A stretch of 64,000 bases of DNA from Sphingopyxis sp. JAI128 (GCF_014207235.1 NZ_JACHDA010000003.1:620001-684000), one strand, 5' to 3'. Numbered from the stretch's first letter, positions 1 to 8,354 are shown. A program made the numbers and translations. Notes: generated from the sequence alone by a model not told the origin.

Positions 1-527
1 GCGAGCTGAAACGGCAGCTTTTCCTTGGAATCGATGCGCAGCACCGCGTTCGACAGGTCGGCGGCCAGCGGCACGCCGAGCCAATTGTTGAGGCTCTCCA
101 GATCGATGCACCAGCCCGCCGGCGTGTCGCGGATCATCGTCGGCGTGAGCCCGAAACGCTGGCTGCCCGCGCGCACCTCGCCCGCGTCGCGGTCGATCGT
201 CAGGCTGCGACGCTCGTCGAATACCCAGCCGGTTGCGCGGCGCAACTTCTTATCGACGCGCACCGCGAGGTCGAGCGCAAGCACGACATCGGCAAGGTCG
301 ACGCAGATTCCCTGCGGCGTCTGATAACCGCGCACCCCGTCGCCGAGCCGATACTGGCCCGATCGCACATCGAACAACCAGCTATCCTCGTCGTTCGGCG
401 TCCAGTTGTCCTGAGCGATCGCGGCCGGCGCCTTGTCGTCGGCCTGCGCGCCGACAGGGACAAGCCCGGCCAGCGCCAGCCCGGCGAGGATCGCCGGTTT
501 CCATCGAGCAAGCGCCGCGCGGATCAT
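1..527 (-). CDS. Probable outer-membrane usher-like protein, N-terminal part (cut by window edge)
   Basis: About 175 codons are visible; the 3' end lies outside the window. The ATG at 527 opens a typical Sec signal peptide (basic MIRAALARWK, a hydrophobic run, cleavage near GAQA-DD). The mature N terminus has an aromatic stretch (NWTPNDEDSWLFDVR) and then two similar alpha/beta-looking segments, each built around a Cys-Val/Ile-Asp-Leu core (GICVDLADVV and GWCIDLESLNNWLG). It lies 33 bp downstream of the pilus chaperone gene on the same strand, where chaperone-usher loci carry the usher. The usher call is inferred from context. The visible part is not a recognisable classical FimD N terminus, so a periplasmic accessory protein remains possible. 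Confidence 0.5.
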   Translation of the reverse strand, partial: MIRAALARWKPAILAGLALAGLVPVGAQADDKAPAAIAQDNWTPNDEDSWLFDVRSGQYRLGDGVRGYQTPQGICVDLADVVLALDLAVRVDKKLRRATGWVFDERRSLTIDRDAGEVRAGSQRFGLTPTMIRDTPAGWCIDLESLNNWLGVPLAADLSNAVLRIDSKEKLPFQL

Positions 528-560
528 CGTCCCGCCCGCTTCAGCCCTGGCCGGATCCCG

Positions 561-1388
561 CTATTTCACGATCCGCTCGGCCTCGTCGATCGTGCCGCCG
601 CCGATTTCGCGGTCCTCGGTATAGCGGATCCGCACCGGGCCCTTCAGCTTCGCGGCGAGCTCGCCGGGTACGCGCAGCGATACGTTGCGCTTGGCCACTT
701 CGGGATAGACCGCGATACCGCGCGCGACGAGCAGGGGCTCGGCGGCCCCCGGCCGCGTCACTTCGATATCGCCATAGACCGAACGATTGCCCGTGCGCGC
801 CAGGTCGAAGTTGAAGGCCGGGCCGTCGGGCGTTTCGCCGACCCACGCCTCGCCGATCGAGGCTTCGGCGCCAAGGTCGCCGACGCGGACGATAACCGGG
901 ATGGTGATGCCGTAAATCGGGGTCAGCGCGATCGATACGCCTTCGCCCGCGGGTTTGGCCGCGGCGGCTGGCGCCGCGGCGGCATCGGGCACCGCGCGAA
1001 ACAGCATATGCGCGCGATATTCGCCCTGCGGCGTCCCTTCGGGAACGCGCACGCCGACGCGGATCACCTGCGGCTGGTTTGGCGGCAGGGTGACGCGGCG
1101 CGGGCTGAACGCGATCATGTCGAGCGCGGCCCGCTCGGCCGGGTTGGCCTCGTCCTCCGCGATCTCGTCGAGCCCGCCTTCGGCGGTCATGCGCTTGATC
1201 TCGAGACTGATGCGATAGGTTGCCGGTTCGGTGCCGATATTGTTCAGCACCACCTCGGTACCGCGCGATCCGTCGAGGATGACGCGCGTCGGCGCCACCA
1301 GCAGGTCGCCCGCGGCATGGACGGGAGCAGCGGCGACGCCCAGCGCAACCGCGGTAAACAGGCCGAGGCCCTTCAAAAAACGCAACAT
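561..1388 (-). CDS. Periplasmic pilus-assembly chaperone (PapD-like fold)
   Basis: 275 residues. Signal peptide MLRFLKGLGLFTAVALGVAA...VHA, then an Ig-like chaperone domain. Family features visible are the LLVAPTRVILDGSRG first strand, the SPRRVTLPPNQPQVIRVGVR segment matching the conserved chaperone G1/F1 region, and the following YRAHMLFR strand. An open frame continues upstream to 1499, but the ATG at 1388 is preferred: it has GGGGAT about 8 bases upstream and begins directly with the signal peptide. The protein would hold pilin subunits in the periplasm and deliver them to the usher encoded next. It is separated from the upstream DUF4402 gene by a hairpin that looks like a partial terminator. 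Confidence 0.8.
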   Translation of the reverse strand: MLRFLKGLGLFTAVALGVAAAPVHAAGDLLVAPTRVILDGSRGTEVVLNNIGTEPATYRISLEIKRMTAEGGLDEIAEDEANPAERAALDMIAFSPRRVTLPPNQPQVIRVGVRVPEGTPQGEYRAHMLFRAVPDAAAAPAAAAKPAGEGVSIALTPIYGITIPVIVRVGDLGAEASIGEAWVGETPDGPAFNFDLARTGNRSVYGDIEVTRPGAAEPLLVARGIAVYPEVAKRNVSLRVPGELAAKLKGPVRIRYTEDREIGGGTIDEAERIVK

Positions 1389-1499
1389 GGATACGATCCC
1401 CACAATCGTTTCGGGAAACGGCCCCACACCGCCCCGATGGTCGCATCCTGCCTGCGCCAACATGGTTGATATTTCGCTAACCATCGGTGTCGGCCGCAC

Positions 1500-1532
1500 A
1501 AAAAGAGGCCGCCAGACGATCGTCCGGCGACC
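1500..1532 (-). terminator. Intrinsic terminator/attenuator between pilin-like gene and chaperone
   Basis: Read on the - strand, a 26-base inverted repeat (1507-1532) folds into a long GC-rich hairpin whose only defects are two G-U wobbles. It is followed by CTCTTTTTG. It lies between the DUF4402 gene and the chaperone gene, so it could let the subunit gene be transcribed in excess over the chaperone and usher genes. The sequence is seen directly; the function is inferred. Confidence 0.65.
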
Positions 1533-1581
1533 TCCCTTCGTTTGGCCGGCGAGCGCAGCGCCCGCCGTCCCCCCCCCTCAA

Positions 1582-2079
1582 TTACTGGTAATTGGCGGTG
1601 ACGTTGAACGTCCCCGAATAGTCGCCCGATGCCTGGTTGGCGCCAACGTTCAGCGTGCCACCAACCTGAAAGCTGCCGCCCGTGGCGCCGAGCGTGATCG
1701 TCGCCGACGAATAGGTCAGCGACGACGTCATCGTGCCGCCGAGCGACCCGTTGAGCGTCACGCTCGAATCGCCGCCGACGACAACCACCGCGCTGTCGGT
1801 GCCGGCGACGTCGAAGTTCGCCGCCGTGGCGGTGCCGGTGCAGGTCAGCGAACCGCCGCAGGTGCGCGTGCCGCCGGTCGATACCGCGACGGTCGAAGCG
1901 GTCGCGCCGCTGATGATGGTCGCATATTGCAGGTCGCTGGTGTTGGTGAGCGTGATCTGGCGCAGGATCTTGGCCTTCGCCGTGCCCGTAGCCGACGCCG
2001 CATGCGCCGCCGAGGCGTTCATGGCGAGGGCAGCAATCGCGGCGCCGACGATGGCGCGCTTCATTCCAAATTTGCGCAT
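1582..2079 (-). CDS. DUF4402 family secreted protein, probable pilus subunit
   Basis: 165 residues with a clear signal peptide ending near AAHA. The mature part is rich in Thr, Ser, Gly and Val and looks all-beta, with phrases typical of DUF4402 proteins: ATGTAKAKILRQITLTNTSD near the N terminus and GGSFQVGGTLNVGANQASG-DYSGTFNVTANYQ at the C terminus. A Cys pair (TCGGSLTC) may form a disulfide. The start at 2079 has AGGGA eight bases upstream; an in-frame ATG at 2064 is an alternative. As first gene of the DUF4402-chaperone-usher group it is the likely structural subunit. Being a small subunit placed before an attenuator fits a high-copy product. Confidence 0.75.
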   Translation of the reverse strand: MRKFGMKRAIVGAAIAALAMNASAAHAASATGTAKAKILRQITLTNTSDLQYATIISGATASTVAVSTGGTRTCGGSLTCTGTATAANFDVAGTDSAVVVVGGDSSVTLNGSLGGTMTSSLTYSSATITLGATGGSFQVGGTLNVGANQASGDYSGTFNVTANYQ

Positions 2080-2416
2080 AAGTTTTGGTCCCTTGAAACA
2101 GTCGAAATTCGAATGGATATCCCACCCCATTCGCCGACCCGTTTAGCGGACGACCGGTTCAACTTTTGCCAGCAAGCATGGTTAACAGCGCGGTAGGAAT
2201 TGGCGCGCTATACATGATATAATACCGATAAATCAAATACTTGATTGCATACCGGGTTGGTATCGGCGACCATCTAATCCGCCTCGGCGGCCCGGGCTGG
2301 CACAATATGGGGCGGTGCTTCGCCGATTCGCCGAGCTGGACATGGCGCGCGAATCGCCGCTCCGGCGCCGGCGGGAAGGCAAGCCTTTTCGGGCGTCGCC
2401 GATCCGACGCGAGGGA
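2080..2416. other. Intergenic region upstream of DUF4402 gene and downstream of parB
   Basis: 337 bases without a convincing gene. The part near 2205-2255 is clearly AT-rich compared with its surroundings (TACATGATATAATACCG and the following ATCAAATACTTGATTG, which contains the short palindrome TCAAATACTTGA). On the - strand, GTTAACCATG near 2180-2189 resembles a CtrA half site. No promoter can be assigned with certainty. Confidence 0.4.
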
Positions 2417-3376
2417 TCAGATCGCTTCGCCCGACAGCCGCTGGCAAATCATGTCGAGTTGGTCGAGCGACGCGAATTTCAGCGTCAGCGACCCCTTGCC
2501 CTCACCCGCATATTGAATGCCGACGCCGATGCCGAGCAGCTCGGACAAATGGCGTTCGACCGCGACGATATCGGGGTCGCGATTGCCATCCATGCTCTTA
2601 TATTCGAGCGGCGCCTGGCGCGGCGCGGCGCCACCCTTGCCCGCGCGGACAAGCGCCTCGACCGCGCGCACCGACAGGCCTTCCTTCGCAACGCGGCGTG
2701 CGATCGCTTCGGCGTCGTCGGCGCCGATCAGCGCGCGCGCATGGCCCATCGCCAGCGACCCGTCGCCGACGAGGGCCTGCACGGCTTGGGGCAGGTCGAG
2801 CAGGCGCATCAAATTCGCGACATGGCTGCGCGACTTGCCGACCAGCTTCGCCAGCGCTTCCTGGTTATGGCCGAAATCCTCGATCAGGCGGCGGTAGGCG
2901 CTTGCCTCTTCGATCGCGTTGAGGTCCTGTCGCTGGATATTCTCGACCAGCGCGATCTCATAGGTCGCGGCATCGTCGAGCTCGCGTACGAGCGCAGGGA
3001 TCTGATGCAGCCCCGCGCGCTGCGCCGCGCGCCAGCGCCGTTCGCCTGCGACAAGCTGGAAACCCTCGCCGTCCGGCGACCGGCGCACGATGATCGGCTG
3101 CAACAGTCCGCGCAGGGCAATCGAATCGGCGAGTTCGGCGATCGCCGTCTCGTCGAAATGCCGCCGCGGCTGGCCGGGAAGCGGTCGGATCGATCCGACC
3201 GCGACATGCTGGACGGCGTCGCCCGCCACCGGGGCAGCCTTGGCGGCGGCGCCCGGCGTCGCGAGCACCGGCGCCTCGACCGCGACATCGCCGAACAGCG
3301 CGTTTAGCCCGCGGCCCAGCCCAGACGGTCGCTTGCGCGCCGGCGTTGGTCCATTTTCATCTTTACTATCAGTCAT
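2417..3376 (-). CDS. parB: Chromosome-partitioning protein ParB
   Basis: 319 residues. ParB is a CTP-dependent clamp that loads at parS and spreads along the origin region. Visible in order: the alphaproteobacterial N-terminal phrase RPSGLGRGLNALFGD (residues 16-30) used for ParA contact; the Arg-rich IRPLPGQPRRHFDE region; the CTP-binding GERRWRAAQRAG motif; a helix-turn-helix (HNQEALAKLVGKSRSHVANL) that reads parS; and a C-terminal dimerisation domain ending at GEAI. It starts directly after the parA stop codon, so the two are one operon. Three parS sites lie within 4 kb upstream. Chromosomal rather than plasmid type is shown by the linked rsmG-mnmG-mnmE genes. Confidence 0.96.
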   Translation of the reverse strand: MTDSKDENGPTPARKRPSGLGRGLNALFGDVAVEAPVLATPGAAAKAAPVAGDAVQHVAVGSIRPLPGQPRRHFDETAIAELADSIALRGLLQPIIVRRSPDGEGFQLVAGERRWRAAQRAGLHQIPALVRELDDAATYEIALVENIQRQDLNAIEEASAYRRLIEDFGHNQEALAKLVGKSRSHVANLMRLLDLPQAVQALVGDGSLAMGHARALIGADDAEAIARRVAKEGLSVRAVEALVRAGKGGAAPRQAPLEYKSMDGNRDPDIVAVERHLSELLGIGVGIQYAGEGKGSLTLKFASLDQLDMICQRLSGEAI

Positions 3377-4159
3377 TTATGCTGCCTTGCGGATTTCGGG
3401 GAGCCGATCGATCAGCTCGCGCGCAAGGGCGATATAGGCCGCAGACCCGGCGCAGCGATGATCGTAGATCAGCGCCGGCAACCCGTGGCTGGGCGCTTCG
3501 GACAGGCGGACATTGCGCGGGATTACCGTTTCGAACACCACCGGTCCCAATACTTCGCGCACGTCGTCCGAGACCTGGTCGGTCAGCCGGTTGCGGCGGT
3601 CGAACATCGTCAACGCAACGCCCAGGATCGACAGTTTCTGGTTGAAACGCTCGCGCACGCGCTCAACCGTGGTGAGCAGCTGGCTGAGCCCCTCAAGCGC
3701 GAAAAATTCGCATTGCAACGGAACGATCAGCGATTCGGCCGCGATCAGCGCGTTAAGCGTCAACATGCCGAGCGATGGCGGGCAGTCGATCAGGCAAATG
3801 TCCCAATGCCCTGCTTCGGCGCCCGACAAGGCTTGCTGGAGCCTGTGCAGGCGATCCTGAAATTCGATGAGCTCGATCTCGGCCCCCGACAGATCGACCG
3901 TCGCGCTGACGATGTCGAGCCGCGGTACGGCGGTCGGTATCGCACATTCGGCGACCGTTGCGTCGCCGCGCAGCAATTCATAACTCGAAAGCTCGCGTTG
4001 CGACTGCTTGATCCCCAGCCCTGTTGAGGCGTTGCCCTGCGGATCGAGGTCGATGATCAGCGTACGCCAGCCCGTCGCCGCGAGCGCGGTCGCCAGATTG
4101 ATCGCGGTCGTCGTCTTGCCGACCCCACCCTTCTGGTTCGCCACGGCAATGCGGATCAT
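3377..4159 (-). CDS. parA: Chromosome-partitioning ATPase ParA (Soj)
   Basis: 260 residues. The deviant Walker A motif KGGVGKTTTAINLATALA is at residues 9-26, the Walker A' aspartate lies in LIIDLDPQGNASTGLG, and the Walker B region is CLIDCPPSLGMLTLNAL. The short N terminus (no DNA-binding helix-turn-helix before the P-loop) is the chromosomal Soj type. The ATG at 4159 is chosen because MIRIAVANQKGG aligns with the family and because it overlaps the rsmG stop as ATGA. An upstream open extension to 4258 lies inside rsmG and is rejected. It acts with ParB and the parS sites to segregate newly replicated origins. Confidence 0.96.
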   Translation of the reverse strand: MIRIAVANQKGGVGKTTTAINLATALAATGWRTLIIDLDPQGNASTGLGIKQSQRELSSYELLRGDATVAECAIPTAVPRLDIVSATVDLSGAEIELIEFQDRLHRLQQALSGAEAGHWDICLIDCPPSLGMLTLNALIAAESLIVPLQCEFFALEGLSQLLTTVERVRERFNQKLSILGVALTMFDRRNRLTDQVSDDVREVLGPVVFETVIPRNVRLSEAPSHGLPALIYDHRCAGSAAYIALARELIDRLPEIRKAA

Positions 4160-4797
4160 CGCTTTCCTCGCTGTTTTGCCGCAATTTTCCCGGTGCCAAC
4201 CAAAATTTGGCTCTCGGCGCTGGTGCGGCTCTGTTCCACGTGGAACATTCTCTGCCATGGCTCGGGCAACAAAGCCAGTTCCTTAACCGCGTTTCGGCCT
4301 TTTGGCAGCAGCCAGTGCGTCGATTCGGTGGAAAAACGGGCGGATAAGTCGATGAGCTTGTCGAGCGGGGCAAAGGCGCGAGCACTGATCGTCGCCGCGG
4401 GCCGTGTTTCGACGCGCTCGAGCGGCGCCTCGCCGACCTCGACATGCTCGAGACCCAACTCGGTGGCGACCGCGCGCAAGAAATCGCACCTCCGTTTGCG
4501 CGATTCGACGAGTAGCATCGGCCGCTCCGAGAGGATCGCAACGACCAGCCCCGGCAATCCCGGCCCGCTCCCCAGATCGATCCAGAGCCCCCTTCCCTCG
4601 CGCGTATCAAGCGCCAGCAACTGCGCGCTGTCGGCGATGTGCCGCAACCAGATCGTCGGAATCGTCGACGCCGCGATCAAATTCTGCCGCGCATTCTCGG
4701 CGATGAGCATTTGGGCAAAGTGTTCGAGCCGAGCCCATTGCGCCGCGGTCGGCGAAAGTTCATTCGCGATCCAGGCCCGCGCCTCATCTTCGCTCAT
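4156..4797 (-). CDS. rsmG: 16S rRNA (guanine527-N7)-methyltransferase RsmG
   Basis: 213 residues. The SAM-binding motif is LWIDLGSGPGLPGLVVAIL, and RQNLIAASTIPTIWLRHIADS is the typical RsmG N-terminal signature. The ATG at 4797 is preferred over a GTG at 4818 because AGGCGG sits seven bases upstream of it. It overlaps parA by ATGA and follows mnmG on the same strand, the classic origin-proximal gidA-gidB-soj-spo0J order. One parS site (4232-4247) lies inside the C-terminal codons, where it encodes MFHVEQ. Confidence 0.95.
   Translation of the reverse strand: MSEDEARAWIANELSPTAAQWARLEHFAQMLIAENARQNLIAASTIPTIWLRHIADSAQLLALDTREGRGLWIDLGSGPGLPGLVVAILSERPMLLVESRKRRCDFLRAVATELGLEHVEVGEAPLERVETRPAATISARAFAPLDKLIDLSARFSTESTHWLLPKGRNAVKELALLPEPWQRMFHVEQSRTSAESQILVGTGKIAAKQRGKR
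4232..4247. other. parS centromere site 1 (inside rsmG)
   Basis: TGTTCCACGTGGAACA, a perfect 16-bp palindrome matching the bacterial consensus TGTTNCACGTGNAACA. It lies 1.9 kb from parA-parB and about 10.8 kb from the origin, within rsmG coding sequence. Confidence 0.95.
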
Positions 4798-4838
4798 CAG
4801 AATTCCGCCTGTATTCACCAGCTACCCGCCCATCTTTT

Positions 4839-5012
4839 GTCATTCCCGCGGAAGCCGGAATCGAGCCCCTCTTCGCGCCCTAGCGCCTTTGCATGCGGCA
4901 GTGAAAGTCCTCACGCCCAAACGAGACGGGAAGCACCTCCCCCTCACGCCGGATTTGCTCCGAGGCTGTGATTTCGGCGCCGCAGTGGATCCCGGATCAA
5001 GTCCGGAATGAC
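4839..5012. repeat. REP-like inverted repeat in the rsmG-mnmG gap
   Basis: The element opens with GTCATTCC and closes with GGAATGAC. Longer related segments lie inside each end (CGGAAGCCGGAATC and GGATCCCGGATCAAGTCCGG). It fills most of the 281-bp gap. Elements of this style are common intergenic repeats in sphingomonads; only one copy is visible here. Confidence 0.55.
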
Positions 5013-5078
5013 GAAGCTGGGGGCTGCACCGTCGGTTCCCCACCCCCAAACTGACGCTCTCGCACAGCGCCCGAGAGT

Positions 5079-6947
5079 TCAGGCAGCGCGCCGCCGGCTA
5101 TATACCATGATCGCGGTGAGTGCTGCCGGCGTCACCCCGTCGATCCGGCCCGCTTGTCCCAACGTCTCAGGGCGCGCTCTGGTCAGCCGCTCGACCATCT
5201 CGCGCGACAGTCCACCGATCGCGGCATAGTCGAGCCCCGGATCGAGCAGGATCGCCTCATTCGCTGCGAGCGACCGCAATTCGGCGTCCTGCCGCGCAAT
5301 ATAGGGCGCATAATGCGCATCCTCCGCGACTTCGGACAGGATCGCCGAATCGACCGATGCCAGCTCGGGTGCGAGCAAGGCGAGCCGCGCCATCGACATA
5401 TCGGGATAGCGCAGCAGGTCGATCCGCTTGCGCGCGATCCCGTCGCCGGGCAGTGCCAGTCCGATAGCAGCATAATCGGCAGTCGCCACCGGCGCATCGA
5501 GCAGCGCTTCGGCCCTCACTCGCTCAGCCTGTCGCGCGGCAAACAGCGCGGCGGTCGCCGGGCGCACCAGCCCGAGTGCGATCCCCTTGGGCGTCAGCCG
5601 CGTCGCGGCATTGTCCGCACGCAGCCGCAGCCGATACTCTGCCCGCGCGGTAAGCATACGGTACGGCTCGGTCACGCCCTGCAGCACCAGATCGTCGACC
5701 ATCACCCCGATATAGGATTCGGACCGATCGAGGATCAGCGGCTCGCGACCCTGCGCCGCGAGCGCAGCATTGGCCCCCGCGACGAGGCCCTGCGCCCCGG
5801 CCTCTTCATATCCGGTCGTGCCGTTGATCTGCCCCGCGCACCACAGCCCGGCCAAGCCACGAACCTGCAGCGTCCGATCGAGCGCGCGCGGGTCGATATG
5901 GTCATATTCGACCGCATAGCCCGGCACGACCATCTCGACCGTTTCGAGCCCCTCCATGGTGCGCAGCATCGCGAGCTGGACGTCGGCGGGCAGCGAGGTC
6001 GAAATGCCGTTCGGATAGACAAGATGCGTATCGAGACCTTCGGGCTCAAGAAACACCTGATGCCCGTCGCGGTCGGCAAAGCGGTGGATTTTGTCCTCGA
6101 TCGACGGGCAATAGCGCGGCCCCGCCGCACCGATCGCGCCCGTGAACAAGGGTGAGCGGTCGAGGTTCGCCGCGATGATCGCGTGACTTTCGGGGTTGGT
6201 GCGCGTGATCGCGCAAAAAACCTGCGGCACCGTGCGGGCGCTGTTCCACGTGGAACAGGTCCAGCTCGCGCCCTCGGCGCTGTCCGACGCCTGTTCGGCG
6301 AGCCGCGCCCAATCGATCGTCCTCCCGTCGAGCCGCGGCGGCGTGCCGGTCTTGAGGCGTGCCATCGGCAGGTCGGCGGCGCGGAGCTGCTGCGCAAGCC
6401 GATGGGCGCCGGCTTCGCCGATCCGCCCGCCTTCCATGCGTTCTTCGCCGCGGAACAGCTTACCGCCAAGGAAGGTCCCTGTCGCGAGCACGACGGCGCG
6501 CGCGGTAAGCGCCGTTCCGTCGGCGAGCTCGAGCCCCTCGACCCGTCCATTCTCCGACAATCGCAGCGCCGCCGCTTCGCCCGCGACGACGGTGATCGCC
6601 TCTTCAGCGGTAAGAAAATCCTGGATCGCAGCGCGATACAATGTCCGGTCGGCCTGGATGCGCGGCCCCTGCACCGCCGCGCCCTTCGACGCGTTGAGCA
6701 TCCGGTAATGGATCGCGGCGCTATCAGCGGCGCGTGCCATCCACCCGTCGAGCGCGTCGATCTCGCGCATCAGATGGCCCTTGCCGAGCCCGCCGATCGC
6801 CGGGTTGCACGACATCGTGCCGATCAGCGCGGGCTCGAAGCTGACGAGCGCGACGCGCGCGCCGAGCCGTGCCGCGGCCGCGGCGGCCTCGGTCCCGGCG
6901 TGCCCACCGCCGACGACGATGACATCGAAAGTTGCGCAGTCCTGCAT
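5079..6947 (-). CDS. mnmG: tRNA uridine-5-carboxymethylaminomethyl modification enzyme MnmG (GidA)
   Basis: 622 residues. An N-terminal FAD-binding dinucleotide fold [12 protein letters not shown] (residues 11-22), the conserved [15 protein letters not shown] with its Cys, [13 protein letters not shown], and a C-terminal helical domain that meets MnmE ([33 protein letters not shown]). With MnmE it makes cmnm5U34 in several tRNAs. A parS site (6242-6257) is embedded in the central part and read as CSTWNS, a local sequence unlike usual MnmG. The gene is 75 bp downstream of mnmE and probably cotranscribed. Confidence 0.97.
   Translation of the reverse strand: MQDCATFDVIVVGGGHAGTEAAAAAARLGARVALVSFEPALIGTMSCNPAIGGLGKGHLMREIDALDGWMARAADSAAIHYRMLNASKGAAVQGPRIQADRTLYRAAIQDFLTAEEAITVVAGEAAALRLSENGRVEGLELADGTALTARAVVLATGTFLGGKLFRGEERMEGGRIGEAGAHRLAQQLRAADLPMARLKTGTPPRLDGRTIDWARLAEQASDSAEGASWTCSTWNSARTVPQVFCAITRTNPESHAIIAANLDRSPLFTGAIGAAGPRYCPSIEDKIHRFADRDGHQVFLEPEGLDTHLVYPNGISTSLPADVQLAMLRTMEGLETVEMVVPGYAVEYDHIDPRALDRTLQVRGLAGLWCAGQINGTTGYEEAGAQGLVAGANAALAAQGREPLILDRSESYIGVMVDDLVLQGVTEPYRMLTARAEYRLRLRADNAATRLTPKGIALGLVRPATAALFAARQAERVRAEALLDAPVATADYAAIGLALPGDGIARKRIDLLRYPDMSMARLALLAPELASVDSAILSEVAEDAHYAPYIARQDAELRSLAANEAILLDPGLDYAAIGGLSREMVERLTRARPETLGQAGRIDGVTPAALTAIMVYSRRRAA
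6242..6257. other. parS centromere site 2 (inside mnmG)
   Basis: Identical to site 1 (TGTTCCACGTGGAACA). It lies within mnmG, in a different reading frame relative to its host gene than the site in rsmG. Confidence 0.95.
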
Positions 6948-7006
6948 GATTGCGGCGCCTTTAGCGCAAAGCGGACGTCGAATCCACCGCGACGCACATC
7001 GCCCGG

Positions 7007-7022
7007 TGTTTCACGTGAAACA
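7007..7022. other. parS centromere site 3 (mnmE-mnmG gap)
   Basis: TGTTTCACGTGAAACA, the exact canonical parS sequence. It directly touches the mnmE stop codon in the short gap before mnmG. Confidence 0.96.
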
Positions 7023-8354
7023 TCATTTTCCGATGCAGAATCGCCCGAACAGCGTGTCGAGCATCTCCTCGACCCCCGCGCGACCGGTGATTCGGTCAAG
7101 CGCCGCCGCTGCAAGTCTAAGTCGCTCTGCTAAAAGGATTAAATCCCCCGCTTCGCGCGAATCGGCTTCGATCAACAGCCAATCCTTCGCCTCGGCAAGC
7201 GCCGCGCGTTGACGCTGGCGCAACGCCGCTTCGCCCTCGCGCGGCAGCAGCGTTCGCGCCATCTCGACTATATAGTCGTGGAGCTTGTCCATCCCGGCGC
7301 CCGTCGCCGCCGACAGCGTCAGGTCGCATCGCGCGGCTTCGGCTTCGGCTGCCGCGTCGCCTTTCCAGCGGTCGGCCTGCGCCGCGACCAGAATTGCGCG
7401 CGGATGCTTGGGCGCCTCCTTCGGCGGCCCTAGCCAGAGCAGGATATCCGCGGCCTCGACCGCTGCCTTCGCGCGGCCGATCCCGATCGTTTCGATCGCA
7501 TCGGCACCTTCCGTCCTGATCCCCGCGGTGTCCGAAAAGCGCATCGCGATTCCGTCCAGCGCCAAGGGGGTTTCGATCACATCGCGCGTCGTTCCTTCGA
7601 TCGGCGACACGATCGCCAGCTCGCGCTGTGCCAATGCATTGATCAAAGTCGATTTTCCGGCGTTTGGCGGCCCCGCTATAACCACCGACAGCCCCTCGGC
7701 GATCACGTCCGCCGCCGGCCGCACCAGCCATTCACCCAGCTCGTCGGCCAGCCCACGCATCCCCGAAATCAACCGCTGCGCGGCACTTTCGACAACTTCG
7801 ACATCATCCTCGTCGGCAAAGTTCAGTTCGGCCTCCGCACCCGCCATCAGCCCGAGTAGCCGCTCCTGCCATCCCGCCACCGCGCGCGACACATGCCCGC
7901 TCGCCATGCCGAGCGCCTGCACGCGCTGGCTTTCGGTCTCAGCGGCCAGCAGGTCGGCAAGTCCCTCGGCTTCCGCGAGGTCGATCCGGCCGTTCTCGAA
8001 CGCGCGCCGTGTAAATTCACCCGGCTCGGCGCGCCGCAACCCGTCGATCGCCCCCAGCGCCGCTTCGACCGCAGCGACCACCGCGCGACCGCCGTGCAAA
8101 TGCAGTTCGGCGAGATCCTCGCCCGTCGCCGTCGCGGGTCCGGGAAACCACAGCAGCAATGCGCGATCGAGCGGCGCGCCCGCTGCGTCCGTCAACAGGG
8201 CGAGCGAGGCGCGGCGCGCGGGCGGCAGGCGCCCCGCCAGCGCCGTCAATGCCGACCCCGCCATCGGCCCGCTCACGCGCACGACAGCGATCGCCGCCGG
8301 CGGCCTGCCGCTCGACAGCGCAAAAATCGTGTCTTTTACAGATGTTTGACTCAG
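7023..8354 (-). CDS. mnmE: tRNA uridine-5-carboxymethylaminomethyl modification GTPase MnmE (TrmE)
   Basis: G1 motif GPPNAGKSTLINAL, G2/G3 region EGTTRDVIE...FSDTAGIR, and the conserved C-terminal FCIGK with the functional Cys. The N-terminal formyl-THF-binding domain carries LHLHGGRAVV and PGEFTRRAFENGRIDLAEAE. The first ATG/GTG-type codon (GTG at 8282) would delete the conserved start of the fold. The in-frame upstream codons encode DTIFALSSGRPPAAIAVV, the expected N terminus, but contain no ATG, GTG or TTG. The best candidate is CTG at 8354, which overlaps the previous stop as CTGA and has AAGGGA eight bases upstream, giving 443 residues. Partner of MnmG; the gene identity is certain and the start is not. 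Confidence 0.93.
   Translation of the reverse strand: MSQTSVKDTIFALSSGRPPAAIAVVRVSGPMAGSALTALAGRLPPARRASLALLTDAAGAPLDRALLLWFPGPATATGEDLAELHLHGGRAVVAAVEAALGAIDGLRRAEPGEFTRRAFENGRIDLAEAEGLADLLAAETESQRVQALGMASGHVSRAVAGWQERLLGLMAGAEAELNFADEDDVEVVESAAQRLISGMRGLADELGEWLVRPAADVIAEGLSVVIAGPPNAGKSTLINALAQRELAIVSPIEGTTRDVIETPLALDGIAMRFSDTAGIRTEGADAIETIGIGRAKAAVEAADILLWLGPPKEAPKHPRAILVAAQADRWKGDAAAEAEAARCDLTLSAATGAGMDKLHDYIVEMARTLLPREGEAALRQRQRAALAEAKDWLLIEADSREAGDLILLAERLRLAAAALDRITGRAGVEEMLDTLFGRFCIGK

Noticed and set aside
2150..2175. A sigma-54 promoter (TGGCA...TTGAA) upstream of the DUF4402 gene
   Set aside because: The spacing between the GG and GC-type elements is two bases off and the second element lacks GC.
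2417..4159. parAB as part of an integrated plasmid
   Set aside because: The linked rsmG, mnmG, mnmE, hemE and oriC are the standard chromosomal context, and ParA lacks the plasmid-type N-terminal domain.
7023..8354. A frameshift in mnmE as the reason for its missing start codon
   Set aside because: The upstream codons in the same frame encode the expected N terminus continuously, so there is no frame change; only the start codon is non-standard.
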